A stretch of DNA of 62,969 bases from Candidatus Mediterraneibacter stercoripullorum (GCA_019115765.1 DXCZ01000021.1:1-62969); one strand, 5' to 3'. Shown: positions 1 through 9,224, numbered from the stretch's first letter. The notes: a model not told the origin generated them from the letters alone. Translations and numbers: made by a program.

Positions 1-992
1 AAGAATTGCCGGGGGTGGTCCCAAATCCGAGAGTGTCTCTGGTAAGAGAAGGGATTGAAATCTGCCGGGCAGAAAAAATTGACTTTTTGCTGGCTGTAGG
101 AGGCGGAAGTGTTATTGACACTTGCAAAGCCATATCATTTGGCGTCTTTTATAATGGAGATGTGTGGGATTTGATCTCAGGAAAAGCGCTTCCGGGGACA
201 AAGAGAATTCCGGTAGCCGATATTCTGACAATTCCGGCAGCTGGAAGCGAAGGAAGTGACAGCTGTGTAATCTCTGATGAGAATATTTCTGTTAAAGCAG
301 GCTTTGGATCTCCTCTGATGCGTCCGGTATTTTCTATTATGAATCCGGAATTAACCTATACTTTGCCTGCCTACCAAACCGCCTGTGGAGGCATGGATAT
401 TATGGCACATGCAATGGAACGGTATTTTTCTCATACAGAAGGCGTAGAAACCACAGACAGAATGGCAGAGGGAATTTTGAAAACAATGCTTCATAATCTT
501 CCAATTGCTTTAGAAAATCCGGAAGACTATACAGCCAGATCAGAGATTATGCTCTGTGGAACATTTGCACAAAATGATATGACAGGTATTGGTAGGGAAC
601 AGGACTGGTTTAATCATGGCCTGGAGCACCAGATCAGCGGATTTTATGATCTGGCTCATGGGGCAGGACTGGGAATTTCTTTTCCAGCCTGGCTGGAATT
701 TCTCAGCGATAAAAAGGAGTGCATAGAGAAGCTGGCCCAATATGCTGTAAGGGTGTGGAATGTAGAAATGGACTTCCTGCATCCGGAAAGAACGGCAAGA
801 GAAGGTGCCGGCAGACTCCGGGAATTTGTCAAAAATACAGGGCTTCCGCTGACTCTTCAAGAAGCAGGGATCGGTACTGAGCATTTTGAAGAGATCGCAG
901 ATCGTATGACAGATAATGGAACTCATACCTGTGGGGCATTTTATCCAATGACCAGACAAGACAACTTAGATTTATTGGAGTTAATGAAATAA
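1..992 (+). CDS. Iron-containing alcohol dehydrogenase (butanol dehydrogenase type), 5' end cut off
   Basis: The reading frame is already open at the window edge, so the first part of the protein is missing; about 329 residues remain. An NAD(P)-binding loop of the type AVGGGSVIDTCKA lies near the start, which matches group III iron-dependent alcohol dehydrogenases of the YqhD/BDH type. Metal-ligand histidines are plausible in the GGMDIMAHAMERYFSH and HGLEHQISGFYDLAHGAG segments. The family reduces aldehydes to alcohols in the cytoplasm, using NADPH in most BDH-like members. Base composition looks more AT-rich than the genes that follow, and a probable intron scar lies just downstream, so this end may be a breakpoint. 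Family call is firm; the substrate is unknown. Confidence 0.9.
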   Translation, partial: ELPGVVPNPRVSLVREGIEICRAEKIDFLLAVGGGSVIDTCKAISFGVFYNGDVWDLISGKALPGTKRIPVADILTIPAAGSEGSDSCVISDENISVKAGFGSPLMRPVFSIMNPELTYTLPAYQTACGGMDIMAHAMERYFSHTEGVETTDRMAEGILKTMLHNLPIALENPEDYTARSEIMLCGTFAQNDMTGIGREQDWFNHGLEHQISGFYDLAHGAGLGISFPAWLEFLSDKKECIEKLAQYAVRVWNVEMDFLHPERTAREGAGRLREFVKNTGLPLTLQEAGIGTEHFEEIADRMTDNGTHTCGAFYPMTRQDNLDLLELMK

Positions 993-1032
993 AAATTGTA
1001 AAATTTACCAGGTATGATATGATATTATTATA

Positions 1033-1206
1033 GTGCGAGCTGCGAAATCAGTGTAGCTGATTTCCCCTGGCGAGCGGAGGAAACTCTGCAAGCCTTGGTA
1101 AGCTGATAACAATACAGTAGGAAAATCCTATCAGGTAAGGTCTAGCCAACCGCCTGTACCGAGTCCTTGGAGCCGAAGCGGCAACGTCAGGCCTAAGTAA
1201 CAAAAA
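1033..1206 (+). mobile_element. Probable 5' fragment of a group II intron (domain I remnant)
   Basis: The stretch begins with GTGCGAG, the usual 5' end of bacterial group II introns. It carries strings I recognise from intron domain I: GGTCTAGCCAACCGCC, GAGCCGAAGCGGCAACGTC, and a CCTAAG like the 5' half of the 11-nt tetraloop receptor. No reverse transcriptase/maturase and no domain V or VI follow; after about 170 nt the sequence runs into the 3' end of the exonuclease gene. I infer a truncated, inactive intron. Recognition is from memory of the motif, not a covariance search. Confidence 0.5.
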
Positions 1207-1239
1207 AGTGCCAAATCTGCAAATAATGCCAATTTGTTA

Positions 1240-1935
1240 CTATCCCTTCAACAGTCCGTCGATCAGTCTTGATGCTTCGCTGCGGCTGATCGTTGCCGGA
1301 TCCCATTCGATGATCACACCCTTTTTGCGGATCAGGCTGGTGAGGAATGAGATCTGTTTGGGCGTTGCCGGTTGCGGCTTCCTGATCTTATAGGTCAGCT
1401 GGACCGGTTTGAAGAGTCTGGGATCCTCCGCTTCAAAATAGTGGGCCAGAGTCTGATAGAGTTTAGCTGTTGCGAGGGCGTCGTGATAGGCCCTGTGAGC
1501 GGAGCGGTTTTCAATATGGTAATATTCACACAGCCGTCCCAGGCTTTTGGAATCAAGATCCTTATGTACCTTTTTCGCAATCTTCAGAGTATCGATTCCC
1601 ATTTTTTCAAAATCCATTCCGTCTCTGGCGGCGCTGGATTTCATAAAACTGTAGTCAAAGGTGACGTTATGGCCTACGAGGACGTCATCCTCACAGAAAT
1701 CAAGAAAATCCGAGACGACAGCCCTGCGTGGGCGGGCGCCGGCGACCATATCGTTGGTAATGCCGGTCAGATTTGTAATGGACGGGGAAATGGGATTCTG
1801 GGGATGAATAAATTCCATGAACCTCTCGGCAACCCTGCCGTCCCGTACCTTCAGGGCTCCGATTTCGATGATCTCGTTTTCCTGGGGGTCCAGACCGGTT
1901 GTCTCCACATCAAATGCGATGTATGATCTAAGCAT
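1240..1935 (-). CDS. DnaQ/PolC-epsilon-like 3'-5' exonuclease (DEDDh family)
   Basis: A protein of 231 residues. All five DEDDh catalytic residues are visible: D9 and E11 in FDVETTGLD (Exo I), D94 in GHNVTFDYSF (Exo II), and H147 and D152 in SAHRAYHDA (Exo III). The exonuclease domain fills about residues 4-165. The C-terminal 60 residues are a basic tail rich in K and R without a known name to me. The family trims 3' ends of DNA or small RNAs; stand-alone copies are often repair or proofreading nucleases. The start is supported by GGAGGAG just upstream on the minus strand. It stands alone between the intron scar and cstA. Confidence 0.92.
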   Translation of the reverse strand: MLRSYIAFDVETTGLDPQENEIIEIGALKVRDGRVAERFMEFIHPQNPISPSITNLTGITNDMVAGARPRRAVVSDFLDFCEDDVLVGHNVTFDYSFMKSSAARDGMDFEKMGIDTLKIAKKVHKDLDSKSLGRLCEYYHIENRSAHRAYHDALATAKLYQTLAHYFEAEDPRLFKPVQLTYKIRKPQPATPKQISFLTSLIRKKGVIIEWDPATISRSEASRLIDGLLKG

Positions 1936-2200
1936 ATCTTTTCTCCTCCGTATTTAAGATGTTTATCCGCATTTTAAATATTTATCAGCACTTCGGGTAC
2001 TTATCAGTACTCTGTACCTTTATCCGCAGCAGCGACTGAGGTAAAATACCTTCTGACTCCAACATAATTTATATCATATATAATGACAGTATATAATATT
2101 TTCATGAAAAGTGACAGGGAAAAACAGGAATCTGGAGAGATTTTAATGTCCTATTTGTGATAAAAGTATAAAAAATATAAAAAAATTATAAATAATATCA

Positions 2201-2229
2201 TTTACATTTTACAAGTATGCTGTTATACT
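2201..2229 (+). promoter_or_regulatory. Sigma-A-type promoter of the first cstA
   Basis: A -35 box TTTACA at 2201-2206 and a -10 box TATACT at 2224-2229 are separated by 17 bp. Transcription should start near 2236. This gives a leader of about 44 nt that carries the palindrome at 2249-2264. Confidence 0.7.
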
Positions 2230-2248
2230 AATTTACCGTGTTAAAGTA

Positions 2249-2264
2249 TTTCCCTATAGGGAAA
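2249..2264. promoter_or_regulatory. Perfect 16-bp palindrome between promoter and ribosome site of cstA
   Basis: TTTCCCTATAGGGAAA is a perfect palindrome sitting just downstream of the predicted transcription start and ending next to the AAAGGAGGG ribosome site. It could be an operator for a dimeric repressor. It could also form a hairpin in the mRNA that limits ribosome access. Sequence alone does not decide between these. Confidence 0.5.
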
Positions 2265-2279
2265 AGGAGGGTAAATTTT

Positions 2280-3767
2280 ATGATTACATTTATTATCGGT
2301 CTAGTCATCCTTATTGGCGGGGCTGCGCTCTACGGCAAGTTCTGTGAGCATGTATTCGGCCCTGATGACAGGAAGACTCCTGCCTATACCAAACAGGACG
2401 GCGTTGACTATGTACCTATGAAAAAATGGAAGAACAGTCTGATCAACCTGCTGAACATTGCAGGAACAGGCCCGATCCTTGGACCCATCCAGGGTATCCT
2501 GTTCGGACCCATCGCGTTCATCACCATTCCGATCGGAAATATCATCGGCGGCGCGATGCACGACTATTTCTCCGGTATGATCTGCCTGCGTGACGGCGGA
2601 ACACAGATGCCGGACATGATCCGCAAGTACAGCAACAAGGGGATCTATACATTCTATCAGATCTTCTGCAGTCTGCTGCTCCTCCTTGTAGGTGCAGTAT
2701 TTATCTACACACCTGGAGATATTGCGGCAACACAGGTATTCAATTTTGACGGAAAGGCAACTTCGGTATCCACATGGGTGATCTACGGCGTGATCTTTGC
2801 ATATTATCTGATCGCGACTGTATTCCCTATCGACAAGATCATCGGACGGATCTATCCGATCTTCGGCGCGATCCTTCTGTTCTCAGCAGTAGGAGTGTTC
2901 ATCGGACTCTTTGTTCAGGGATATCCGCTGACAGAGATCTGGGAGGACTGGAACGGCGGACTTGTAGCATACGGTGATTACTTCAGCGCGAACCACTTTA
3001 TCCCGATCTTCTTCATCACCGTGGCATGCGGTATCCTTTCCGGATTCCACTCCACACAGACGGCGATTATTTCCCGTACGATGAAGAGCGAGAAGGAAGG
3101 ACGCACAACATTCTATAACATGATGGTACTGGAAGGATTCATCGCCATGGTATGGGCAGCAGGCGCTATGGGCGTTTACAACCTGGGGCTTCAGGCGGCG
3201 GACGCATCTCTGGCTACAGGCACGATCGGTGTTGTCTGCAGAAATATCCTTGGACCGGTGGGCGGTGTTATCGCTATCGCAGGCGTTATCGTTCTTCCGA
3301 TCACATCCGGAGATACCGCGCTCCGTGCACTTCGTATGACGGTTGCGGATGCGTTCCATATTGATCAGACAAAAGTGAGAAAGCGTCTCGGTCTTTCGGC
3401 AGTCATCTTCGCACTGGTACTTGTGATCCTTGTATTCGCAAAACTGAACGCAAACGGATTCAACATCCTGTGGAGATATTTCGCATGGTCAAACCAGACA
3501 CTGTCTCTGTTCGCATTTCTCGCCATCTCGGTATGGATGTTTGAGACAGGCAGAGGCAAATATGTGTGGATGCCTCTGATCCCGGGAGCATGGTATACAT
3601 TTGTCACCATGACATATATCCTTAATGCACAGATCGGATTCCATGTACCGTGGCCGATCGCGTATGTGCTCGGTGTTCTTCTTGCAGCGGCTTATGTGGC
3701 TGCGATCCTCTGGTATGGAAGAATGCGCGCACGTATGAAAGCGAACAAGAAAGATAAAGAAAAATAG
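2280..3767 (+). CDS. cstA: CstA family transporter (carbon starvation protein), copy 1
   Basis: An integral membrane protein of 495 residues, rich in hydrophobic segments throughout. It carries CstA family landmarks: GTGPILGPIQG near residue 60, ACGILSGFHSTQ in the middle, and ITSGDTALR in the second half. The family imports peptides or pyruvate in enterobacteria (CstA, BtsT); this short clostridial form lacks a long C-terminal extension. An upstream in-frame codon exists at 2238, but AAAGGAGGG fits the ATG at 2280. The gene is monocistronic, with its own promoter and terminator. A second CstA lies at 60914-62605 under a different control (T-box). The substrate here is not known. Confidence 0.93.
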   Translation: MITFIIGLVILIGGAALYGKFCEHVFGPDDRKTPAYTKQDGVDYVPMKKWKNSLINLLNIAGTGPILGPIQGILFGPIAFITIPIGNIIGGAMHDYFSGMICLRDGGTQMPDMIRKYSNKGIYTFYQIFCSLLLLLVGAVFIYTPGDIAATQVFNFDGKATSVSTWVIYGVIFAYYLIATVFPIDKIIGRIYPIFGAILLFSAVGVFIGLFVQGYPLTEIWEDWNGGLVAYGDYFSANHFIPIFFITVACGILSGFHSTQTAIISRTMKSEKEGRTTFYNMMVLEGFIAMVWAAGAMGVYNLGLQAADASLATGTIGVVCRNILGPVGGVIAIAGVIVLPITSGDTALRALRMTVADAFHIDQTKVRKRLGLSAVIFALVLVILVFAKLNANGFNILWRYFAWSNQTLSLFAFLAISVWMFETGRGKYVWMPLIPGAWYTFVTMTYILNAQIGFHVPWPIAYVLGVLLAAAYVAAILWYGRMRARMKANKKDKEK

Positions 3768-3830
3768 AATGGAGCTGAATCATAATACAGGGATTCGGTT
3801 CGTATTGTTCATAATAGAACACAGAGCAGA

Positions 3831-3866
3831 AAAAGTCCTGCACGGCATGCCGTACAGGATTTTTTC
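3831..3866 (+). terminator. Rho-independent terminator of cstA copy 1
   Basis: GTCCTGCACGGCA pairs with TGCCGTACAGGAT (one internal mismatch) and is followed by a run of T residues at 3860-3865. It lies about 65 nt after the stop codon. A preceding A-run means it could also act on the other strand. Confidence 0.8.
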
Positions 3867-4094
3867 TGTTTTCTGAGGGGATATCAGCTGAATCTGTGTC
3901 AGATAAAGGATATGCGGATCCGAAACAGATTATACAAAAAATTTGAAAGGTAATTGCCTGAGAAGCGGAGAGCATATATAATATGTCACGTTGACAGGCA
4001 GATTTCAGAAGGAAGATTTAATATTATCTATATTTTGTACCTAAGGAGGAAAATTTTTCCCGAAGTAATATGACGGGAAGATGACTGTGTAATT

Positions 4095-4909
4095 ATGAGA
4101 GGAAAAACTACAATTATACGATTTATGCATGTTATGGGGGATATGTGGTGCAGGCGATCATTAACAATCTTGCTCCACTTTTGTTCCTGACTTTTCAGAG
4201 AGAATTTGATGTATCTTTAGAAAGAATCGGCTTACTTATCACGGTGAACTTCGGCGTTCAGATGCTGACGGATACAGCAGCGGCACGATATGCGGACCGT
4301 ATCGGCTACAGGGCGTGTGTCCTTGCAGCCCACGCATGCAGTGCTGCCGGACTGATCTGTATGGGAACCCTGCCTTTTGTAATGGGTAATGCCTTCGCAG
4401 GGCTGGTCATTGCCATGATACTGGGGACATGTGGCGGTGGTACTGCTCTCCACAGTCGGGTTCCGCATCCTGGGGATGGATCGCTGGTATCTGATCCCCA
4501 TTCTGTGGAGTGCTGTTCCCATTATTAATTTTCTTATGTTTACCCGGGTCCCGATACGCATGCTGGTGGAGGAGAGCCGTCGCACACCGGCTGCGAAGCT
4601 TCTAAAGTCAGGAATATTCTGGGTGTTCATCGGACTGATGATCTGTGCGGACTGTCCGTAGGAATCATGTGGCCCGGAACCTTCAGCCTGGCGGTGAAAA
4701 GATGTCCTGGTGGCGGGACTCTGATGTTCGCATGCTTTGCTCTGGCAGGAGACGTGGGATGTGCCTCAGGCCCCGGCCTTGTCAGCTTCGTATCAGAACA
4801 TCTGCCGGAATGTGGCCTGAAAGCCGGTCTGGCTGCAGCTATCCTCTTCCCGGTCATTTTGATCATCCTGCTTGCTGCCAGTACAGGGTATGACACAGAT
4901 ACCAATTGA
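4095..4909 (+). pseudogene. Decayed MFS transporter
   Basis: Three pieces in different frames together resemble one major facilitator protein. Piece 1 (about 4103-4440) encodes YVVQAIINNLAPLLFLTF and an RYADRIGYR-type loop 2-3 motif. Piece 2 (about 4431-4661) encodes two or three helices, including WYLIPILWSAVPIINFLMF. Piece 3 (4667-4909) encodes the last helices. The ATG at 4095 is one base out of frame with piece 1. The joins between pieces lack several expected helices, so deletions as well as frameshifts are likely. The usual length would be near 400 residues. An upstream region 3867-4094 holds no other gene that I can see. Confidence 0.82.
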
Positions 4910-5003
4910 TTTTTCTCCATGATTGCCATATAATGAAGCGGAAACAGAATCCGGCTGCGTATCCGGGAGCCGGCTTCTGTAAATAGAAGAAAGGGGGCAT
5001 TTT

Positions 5004-6206
5004 ATGCTGAAAGGAAAGACAGTTCTGCTGGGTGTGACAGGAAGCATTGCTGCTTATAAGACGGCCTATCTTGCCAGTGCTCTGAAGAAGCTTCACGCCA
5101 ACGTACATGTGCTGATGACGAAAAATGCAGTGAACTTCATCAATCCTGTTACATTTGAGACGCTGACAGGAAATAAGTGTCTGGTAGACACGTTTGACCG
5201 GAATTTCGAGTTCAGTGTGGAGCATGTGTCTCTGGCGAAGCAGGCGGATGTGGTGATGATCGCTCCCGCCAGTGCCAATGTGATCGGAAAGATTGCTCAC
5301 GGCATTGCGGACGATATGCTGACGACCACGGTCATGGCCTGCAGATGCAGAAAACTCATTGCACCTGCAATGAATACCAACATGTATGAGAATCCCATCG
5401 TTCAGGACAATCTGAAGATCCTGGAGAAGTACGGATATGAGGTGATCACTCCGGCGGTAGGATATCTGGCATGTGGAGACACAGGAGCCGGCAAGATGCC
5501 GGAACCCCAGCTCCTGCTGGAGTATATCCTGCGGGAGATCGCTTATGAAAAAGATATGGATGGGATGAAGGTCCTTGTGACTGCGGGACCGACACAGGAG
5601 CCGGTGGATCCGGTCCGCTATATCACCAACCACTCCACCGGTAAGATGGGATATGCCATCGCACGGGTATGTATGAGGCGGGGCGCGGAGGTCACGCTGG
5701 TCAGCGGACCTACATCAGTGCCGAAGCCTGAATTTGTAAAAGTGGTCCCGGTGATGACAGCGAAGGAGATGTTCGACGAAGTGACCCGAATGGCTCCGAA
5801 GCAGGATATCATCATCAAGGCAGCGGCAGTGGCGGACTACAGGCCGAAGGAAGTAAGCAGCGAAAAGGTAAAGAAACAGGACGGGGAGCTGACCCTGGAG
5901 ATGGAGCGCACGGATGATATTCTGGCCTATCTGGGCAGCCACAGACAGCCCGGCCAGTTTCTGTGCGGATTCTCCATGGAGACGGAGAACCTGCTGGAGA
6001 ATTCCAGAAGGAAGCTGGAGAAAAAGAACCTGGATATGGTGACGGCCAATAGCCTGAAGGTAGAAGGCGCGGGCTTCGGCGGAGACACCAATGTGATCAC
6101 GATCATTACAAAGGACGAGGCAGTTTCACTCGAAAAGATGACGAAAGAGGAGGCAGCCGCAAAGCTCCTGGATAAGATCATGGAAATGAGAAGAGGCGTA
6201 ATTTAA
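5004..6206 (+). CDS. coaBC: Bifunctional phosphopantothenoylcysteine decarboxylase / phosphopantothenate-cysteine ligase
   Basis: A 400-residue cytoplasmic enzyme that joins cysteine to 4'-phosphopantothenate (CoaB) and decarboxylates the product (CoaC) to give 4'-phosphopantetheine, the central part of coenzyme A synthesis. The N-terminal flavoprotein half shows GVTGSIAAYK, H74, PAMN at 121-124, and C157 in the flexible LACGDTGAGKM flap. The C-terminal half starts near 186 with VLVTAGPTQEPVDPVRYITN and STGKMG, typical of CoaB. AAAGGGGG precedes the ATG. It heads an operon with the transporter and pantothenate kinase genes that follow. Confidence 0.97.
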   Translation: MLKGKTVLLGVTGSIAAYKTAYLASALKKLHANVHVLMTKNAVNFINPVTFETLTGNKCLVDTFDRNFEFSVEHVSLAKQADVVMIAPASANVIGKIAHGIADDMLTTTVMACRCRKLIAPAMNTNMYENPIVQDNLKILEKYGYEVITPAVGYLACGDTGAGKMPEPQLLLEYILREIAYEKDMDGMKVLVTAGPTQEPVDPVRYITNHSTGKMGYAIARVCMRRGAEVTLVSGPTSVPKPEFVKVVPVMTAKEMFDEVTRMAPKQDIIIKAAAVADYRPKEVSSEKVKKQDGELTLEMERTDDILAYLGSHRQPGQFLCGFSMETENLLENSRRKLEKKNLDMVTANSLKVEGAGFGGDTNVITIITKDEAVSLEKMTKEEAAAKLLDKIMEMRRGVI

Positions 6207-6281
6207 ACAGGAACAGCATTGTAACAGGCTGTGCCGACAGTATTGTATCTCGAAGAGAGAATGATAACCAAGGAGGCAGTT

Positions 6282-7034
6282 ATGAAAAAATTAAATACAG
6301 ACAGTAAGTATGCAGAGAACGTGTACACAGAAAGTGTGCAGGCAGGCAGCAGGCAGCAGAACAATAGCAGGATCAGTACGATGGGTATGGTCCAGGTGGC
6401 GATATTTGGCGCGATCATATGTATTATGGCGTTTACCCCCTTTCTCGGATACATCCCGCTTGGATTTACACGGGCTACGATCATACACATTCCCGTTATC
6501 GTCGCTTCACTGCTGCTGGGGCCGAAGAAGGGAGCCGCGCTCGGCTTTCTCTTCGGACTCACCAGCTTTATCAACAACACTATGAACCCGACGCCAACGT
6601 CGTTTGTTTTCACTCCTTTCTATTCGATAGGAGACGGAGGAAACTGGGTGAGCAGCATCGGCAGCCTGATCATTTGCTTTGTGCCCAGGACACTGGTCGG
6701 TGTGGTTCCATTTTATGTTTATAAACTTGCCATGCGGATCAGCAGGAAGAAGGACGGCGTGTCCAACACGGGCCTGATTCTGGCAGGTGTTTCGGGAGCG
6801 CTTGTAAATACGCTTCTGGTTATGAACCTGATCTTTGTATTTTTCAGGAAGAGCTATGCGGCGGCTAATGAAGTGGCAGTTTCTGCTGTCTATACCTTCA
6901 TCCTTTCGATCATCGGCATCAACGGTGTCCCCGAGGCTATTGTCGCAGGCATTCTTACTCTCTGTATCGGAAAAGTACTGCTCAGAAAAAATGTAAGGAT
7001 GAGGTTGGGAATCAGAAATGATTTTGGCTATTGA
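6282..7034 (+). CDS. panT: ECF transporter S component, probably for pantothenate
   Basis: A 250-residue membrane protein with a polar N-terminal tail of about 35 residues and then five or six hydrophobic segments. The region MVQVAIFGAIICIM and the small-residue-rich loops (YIPLGFTRATIIHIPVIVAS) fit ECF substrate-binding S components. It sits between coaBC and coaX and overlaps coaX by 17 nt, so pantothenate is the obvious vitamin (PanT type). The ATG at 6282 is chosen because AAGGAGG lies at 6270-6276; earlier in-frame starts lack such a site. The energising EcfA/EcfT genes are not in this window, as is usual for group II ECF systems. The specificity is inferred from context. Confidence 0.85.
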   Translation: MKKLNTDSKYAENVYTESVQAGSRQQNNSRISTMGMVQVAIFGAIICIMAFTPFLGYIPLGFTRATIIHIPVIVASLLLGPKKGAALGFLFGLTSFINNTMNPTPTSFVFTPFYSIGDGGNWVSSIGSLIICFVPRTLVGVVPFYVYKLAMRISRKKDGVSNTGLILAGVSGALVNTLLVMNLIFVFFRKSYAAANEVAVSAVYTFILSIIGINGVPEAIVAGILTLCIGKVLLRKNVRMRLGIRNDFGY

Positions 7035-7788
7035 TATTGGAAATACAAATATTGTCGCGGGCTGCATCGACGGGACTGAATGTGTATTTGTGGAGAGGCT
7101 GTCTACTGTGCGGACCAAGACGGAACTGGAGTATGCGATCGATATCAAAAATGTCTTGGATATATACCATATAAAGAAGTCTGATCTGGAGGGAGGTATT
7201 ATCTCATCTGTTGTCCCCCAGATTACGACAATTGTAAAGCTGGCGGTAGAAAAGATCCTGAAAAAGGAAGTGCTCGTAGTTGGAGCGGGCATCAAGACAG
7301 GACTGAATATCCGGATAGACAATCCGGCACAGCTCGGAAGCGATCTGGTGGTGGACTCGGTAGCAGGGATCGCCGAGTATCCGGTTCCGCTGCTGATCTT
7401 TGACCTTGGAACGGCAAATACGGTCTGTGTCATTGACAGGAATAAGAATTATGTGGGCGGCATGATCTATCCGGGAATAGGTGTTTCTCTGGATTCTCTG
7501 ACGTCCCATGCGTCTCAGCTGGGCGGTATCAGTTTGGAGGCGCCGGAGCATATCATCGGAAAGAACACGGTGGAGTGCATGAAAAGCGGCATCATCTACA
7601 GCAGCGCCGCTGCCATCGACGGCATCATTGACCGGCTGGAAGCTGAGCTTGGCGGAGAGGTGACTGTGGTGGCTACCGGCGGACTGGCCGGTAAGATCGT
7701 TCCCTGGTGCAGGAGAAAGATCGTACTGGATGATAATCTGCTGCTGAAAGGACTGGCGATCATCTACAGGAAGAACAGGAAAGGATGA
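7018..7788 (+). CDS. coaX: Type III pantothenate kinase
   Basis: A 256-residue ASKHA-fold kinase that phosphorylates pantothenate, the first committed step of CoA synthesis. AIDIGNTNIVAG at the N-terminus is the phosphate 1 loop. FDLGTANTVCVID near residue 125 is the phosphate 2 region, and GGMIYPGIGVSLDSL follows as expected for CoaX. It overlaps the S-component gene by 17 nt, which suggests translational coupling. With coaBC and the ECF S component it forms a pantothenate-to-phosphopantetheine salvage line. No panBCD genes are in the window. Confidence 0.96.
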   Translation: MILAIDIGNTNIVAGCIDGTECVFVERLSTVRTKTELEYAIDIKNVLDIYHIKKSDLEGGIISSVVPQITTIVKLAVEKILKKEVLVVGAGIKTGLNIRIDNPAQLGSDLVVDSVAGIAEYPVPLLIFDLGTANTVCVIDRNKNYVGGMIYPGIGVSLDSLTSHASQLGGISLEAPEHIIGKNTVECMKSGIIYSSAAAIDGIIDRLEAELGGEVTVVATGGLAGKIVPWCRRKIVLDDNLLLKGLAIIYRKNRKG

Positions 7789-7820
7789 GAGGATGTTCAT
7801 TTGTTACTGGGAGCCGCTGA

Positions 7821-8000
7821 CAAGGCGGTGTGTTGCCCCGGCGGCCGCGCTCTGCTACGGGCTTTCGTGACAACACACCGCCTTGCCAGCTGGATACCGG
7901 AACAGGCCTGAACATGTCGAAATGCAAACCGGCGCGGCTTGGAAAACTTACCATTTGTAAGACTTTCCGGCCGCGCCTTTGCATTCCGGCCTGTTTGTCC
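7821..8000. repeat. Two long inverted repeats in tandem (palindromic intergenic element)
   Basis: First palindrome: CAAGGCGGTGTGTTG at 7821-7835 and its exact complement at 7871-7885. Second palindrome: about 7898-8000, an imperfect hairpin in which GGAACAGGCC pairs with GGCCTGTT, AATGCAAA with TTTGCATT and GGCGCGGC with GCCGCGCC. The core at 7841-7882 matches the reverse complement of 26190-26232 closely (for example GCTCTGCTACGGGC). This is therefore one member of a dispersed repeat family. It may act as a terminator for coaX. The rest of 7789-8107 holds nothing else that I recognise. Confidence 0.75.
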
Positions 8001-8107
8001 GCTGACTTCCGTCTTGAACAGCCCGGAAAACAGAGCTGATCTCGAAGCTAGTGAACAAAACAGCCAATGATATTGATAAGGCTCTCTTTTAAAAGAAGGC
8101 TGATGAC

Positions 8108-9223
8108 CTACAGTGCATCGCCGCGTCTGATATATCCCGGCTTGTCCGGAGAAGCGATGACTCTCTTACCGCGGATCAGGCGGGCATGCTTGTCAACAAC
8201 AAGGTTTTCGCAGTGAACGCCTTTGCCGATAACAACATCAGAAGAGATAACACAATTCTTGATCACAGCGCCTTCCTTGATGACACAGCCTCTGCCGATA
8301 ACAGAATTCTCGATGGTTCCTTCAATGAGGCATCCGTTGGATACAACAGATGACTGCACATTGCTGGTCTCGAAGTACTGGGTCGGGCAGGAGTCGTTGG
8401 TACGTGTGTAGATCGGCCAGTCATTTACGAACAGGTTCATGGCATTCTTCAGGTCGATCAGTGACATATTCGCATCGTAGTAGCTGTTGAAATCAGTAAT
8501 AGCTGCGAAATATCCGCGGTGCGGTACCGCACGTACATCAAGGTCGTGGCAGGACTCGTCGATGATATCGACGAGAGAATACATAGCGGACATCTTATGA
8601 GCCTTGTTTACAAGATCAAGGAACAGCTCTTTCTTCATTACATATGTATCCATAAAAATGTTCTTGTTTTTTGCGTTTCCACGGTTAGGTGTAATAGAAT
8701 CAACACCCTTCTGCTTGTTGATCTCCAGTGTATAGCAGCTCAGGAAGTTTTCCTTTGCATTGTCAACCGTATGATACATCAGTGTGATGTCTGCCCCGGA
8801 CTCGATATGGCTCTGAAGCAGAGTACTATAGTCAGCAGTATAAACCATGTAGCTCGGTGCGATTACTACATACTGCTGGGGAACACGCTCGATCACGTCA
8901 AGGTTCTCAATGTATGCTGCGATATCCGTGTTGTACAGGTCGGAGACCATGTTGGACTCAGTGTACAGAATGTGGAGTCTGCCGCGCTTTGAATTGATGT
9001 TGTAGTGACGTCCGGTTCCCAGATGCTCGGTAAGGGAACGCGGCTTCCTTCTTATATAAACCTGGATCGTGTCGATCCCGCTGTTGCTCATATTAGAGAT
9101 CGGGAAATCAATCACACGGTATCTGCCGAGGAATGAGAAAGCCCCGACCGGACGGTAATCCTGAAGTCCGTCTACCTGAATATGGTTTCCGGCAAAATTA
9201 ACAATTCCAAAAGCCTGACTCAT
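8108..9223 (-). CDS. glgD: Glucose-1-phosphate adenylyltransferase subunit GlgD
   Basis: A 371-residue nucleotidyl transferase-like protein with a left-handed beta-helix C-terminus (hexapeptide-like repeats such as GCVIKEGAVIKNCVI). The N-terminal pyrophosphorylase loop GGRGTRL seen in GlgC is absent; here the start reads FAGNHIQVDGLQDYRP. This is typical of GlgD, the non-catalytic or modulating partner that raises GlgC activity in Firmicutes. The start lies one base after the glgC stop codon, so the two are co-transcribed and probably translationally coupled. Role: ADP-glucose supply for glycogen. Confidence 0.94.
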   Translation of the reverse strand: MSQAFGIVNFAGNHIQVDGLQDYRPVGAFSFLGRYRVIDFPISNMSNSGIDTIQVYIRRKPRSLTEHLGTGRHYNINSKRGRLHILYTESNMVSDLYNTDIAAYIENLDVIERVPQQYVVIAPSYMVYTADYSTLLQSHIESGADITLMYHTVDNAKENFLSCYTLEINKQKGVDSITPNRGNAKNKNIFMDTYVMKKELFLDLVNKAHKMSAMYSLVDIIDESCHDLDVRAVPHRGYFAAITDFNSYYDANMSLIDLKNAMNLFVNDWPIYTRTNDSCPTQYFETSNVQSSVVSNGCLIEGTIENSVIGRGCVIKEGAVIKNCVISSDVVIGKGVHCENLVVDKHARLIRGKRVIASPDKPGYIRRGDAL

Positions 9224-9224
9224 A

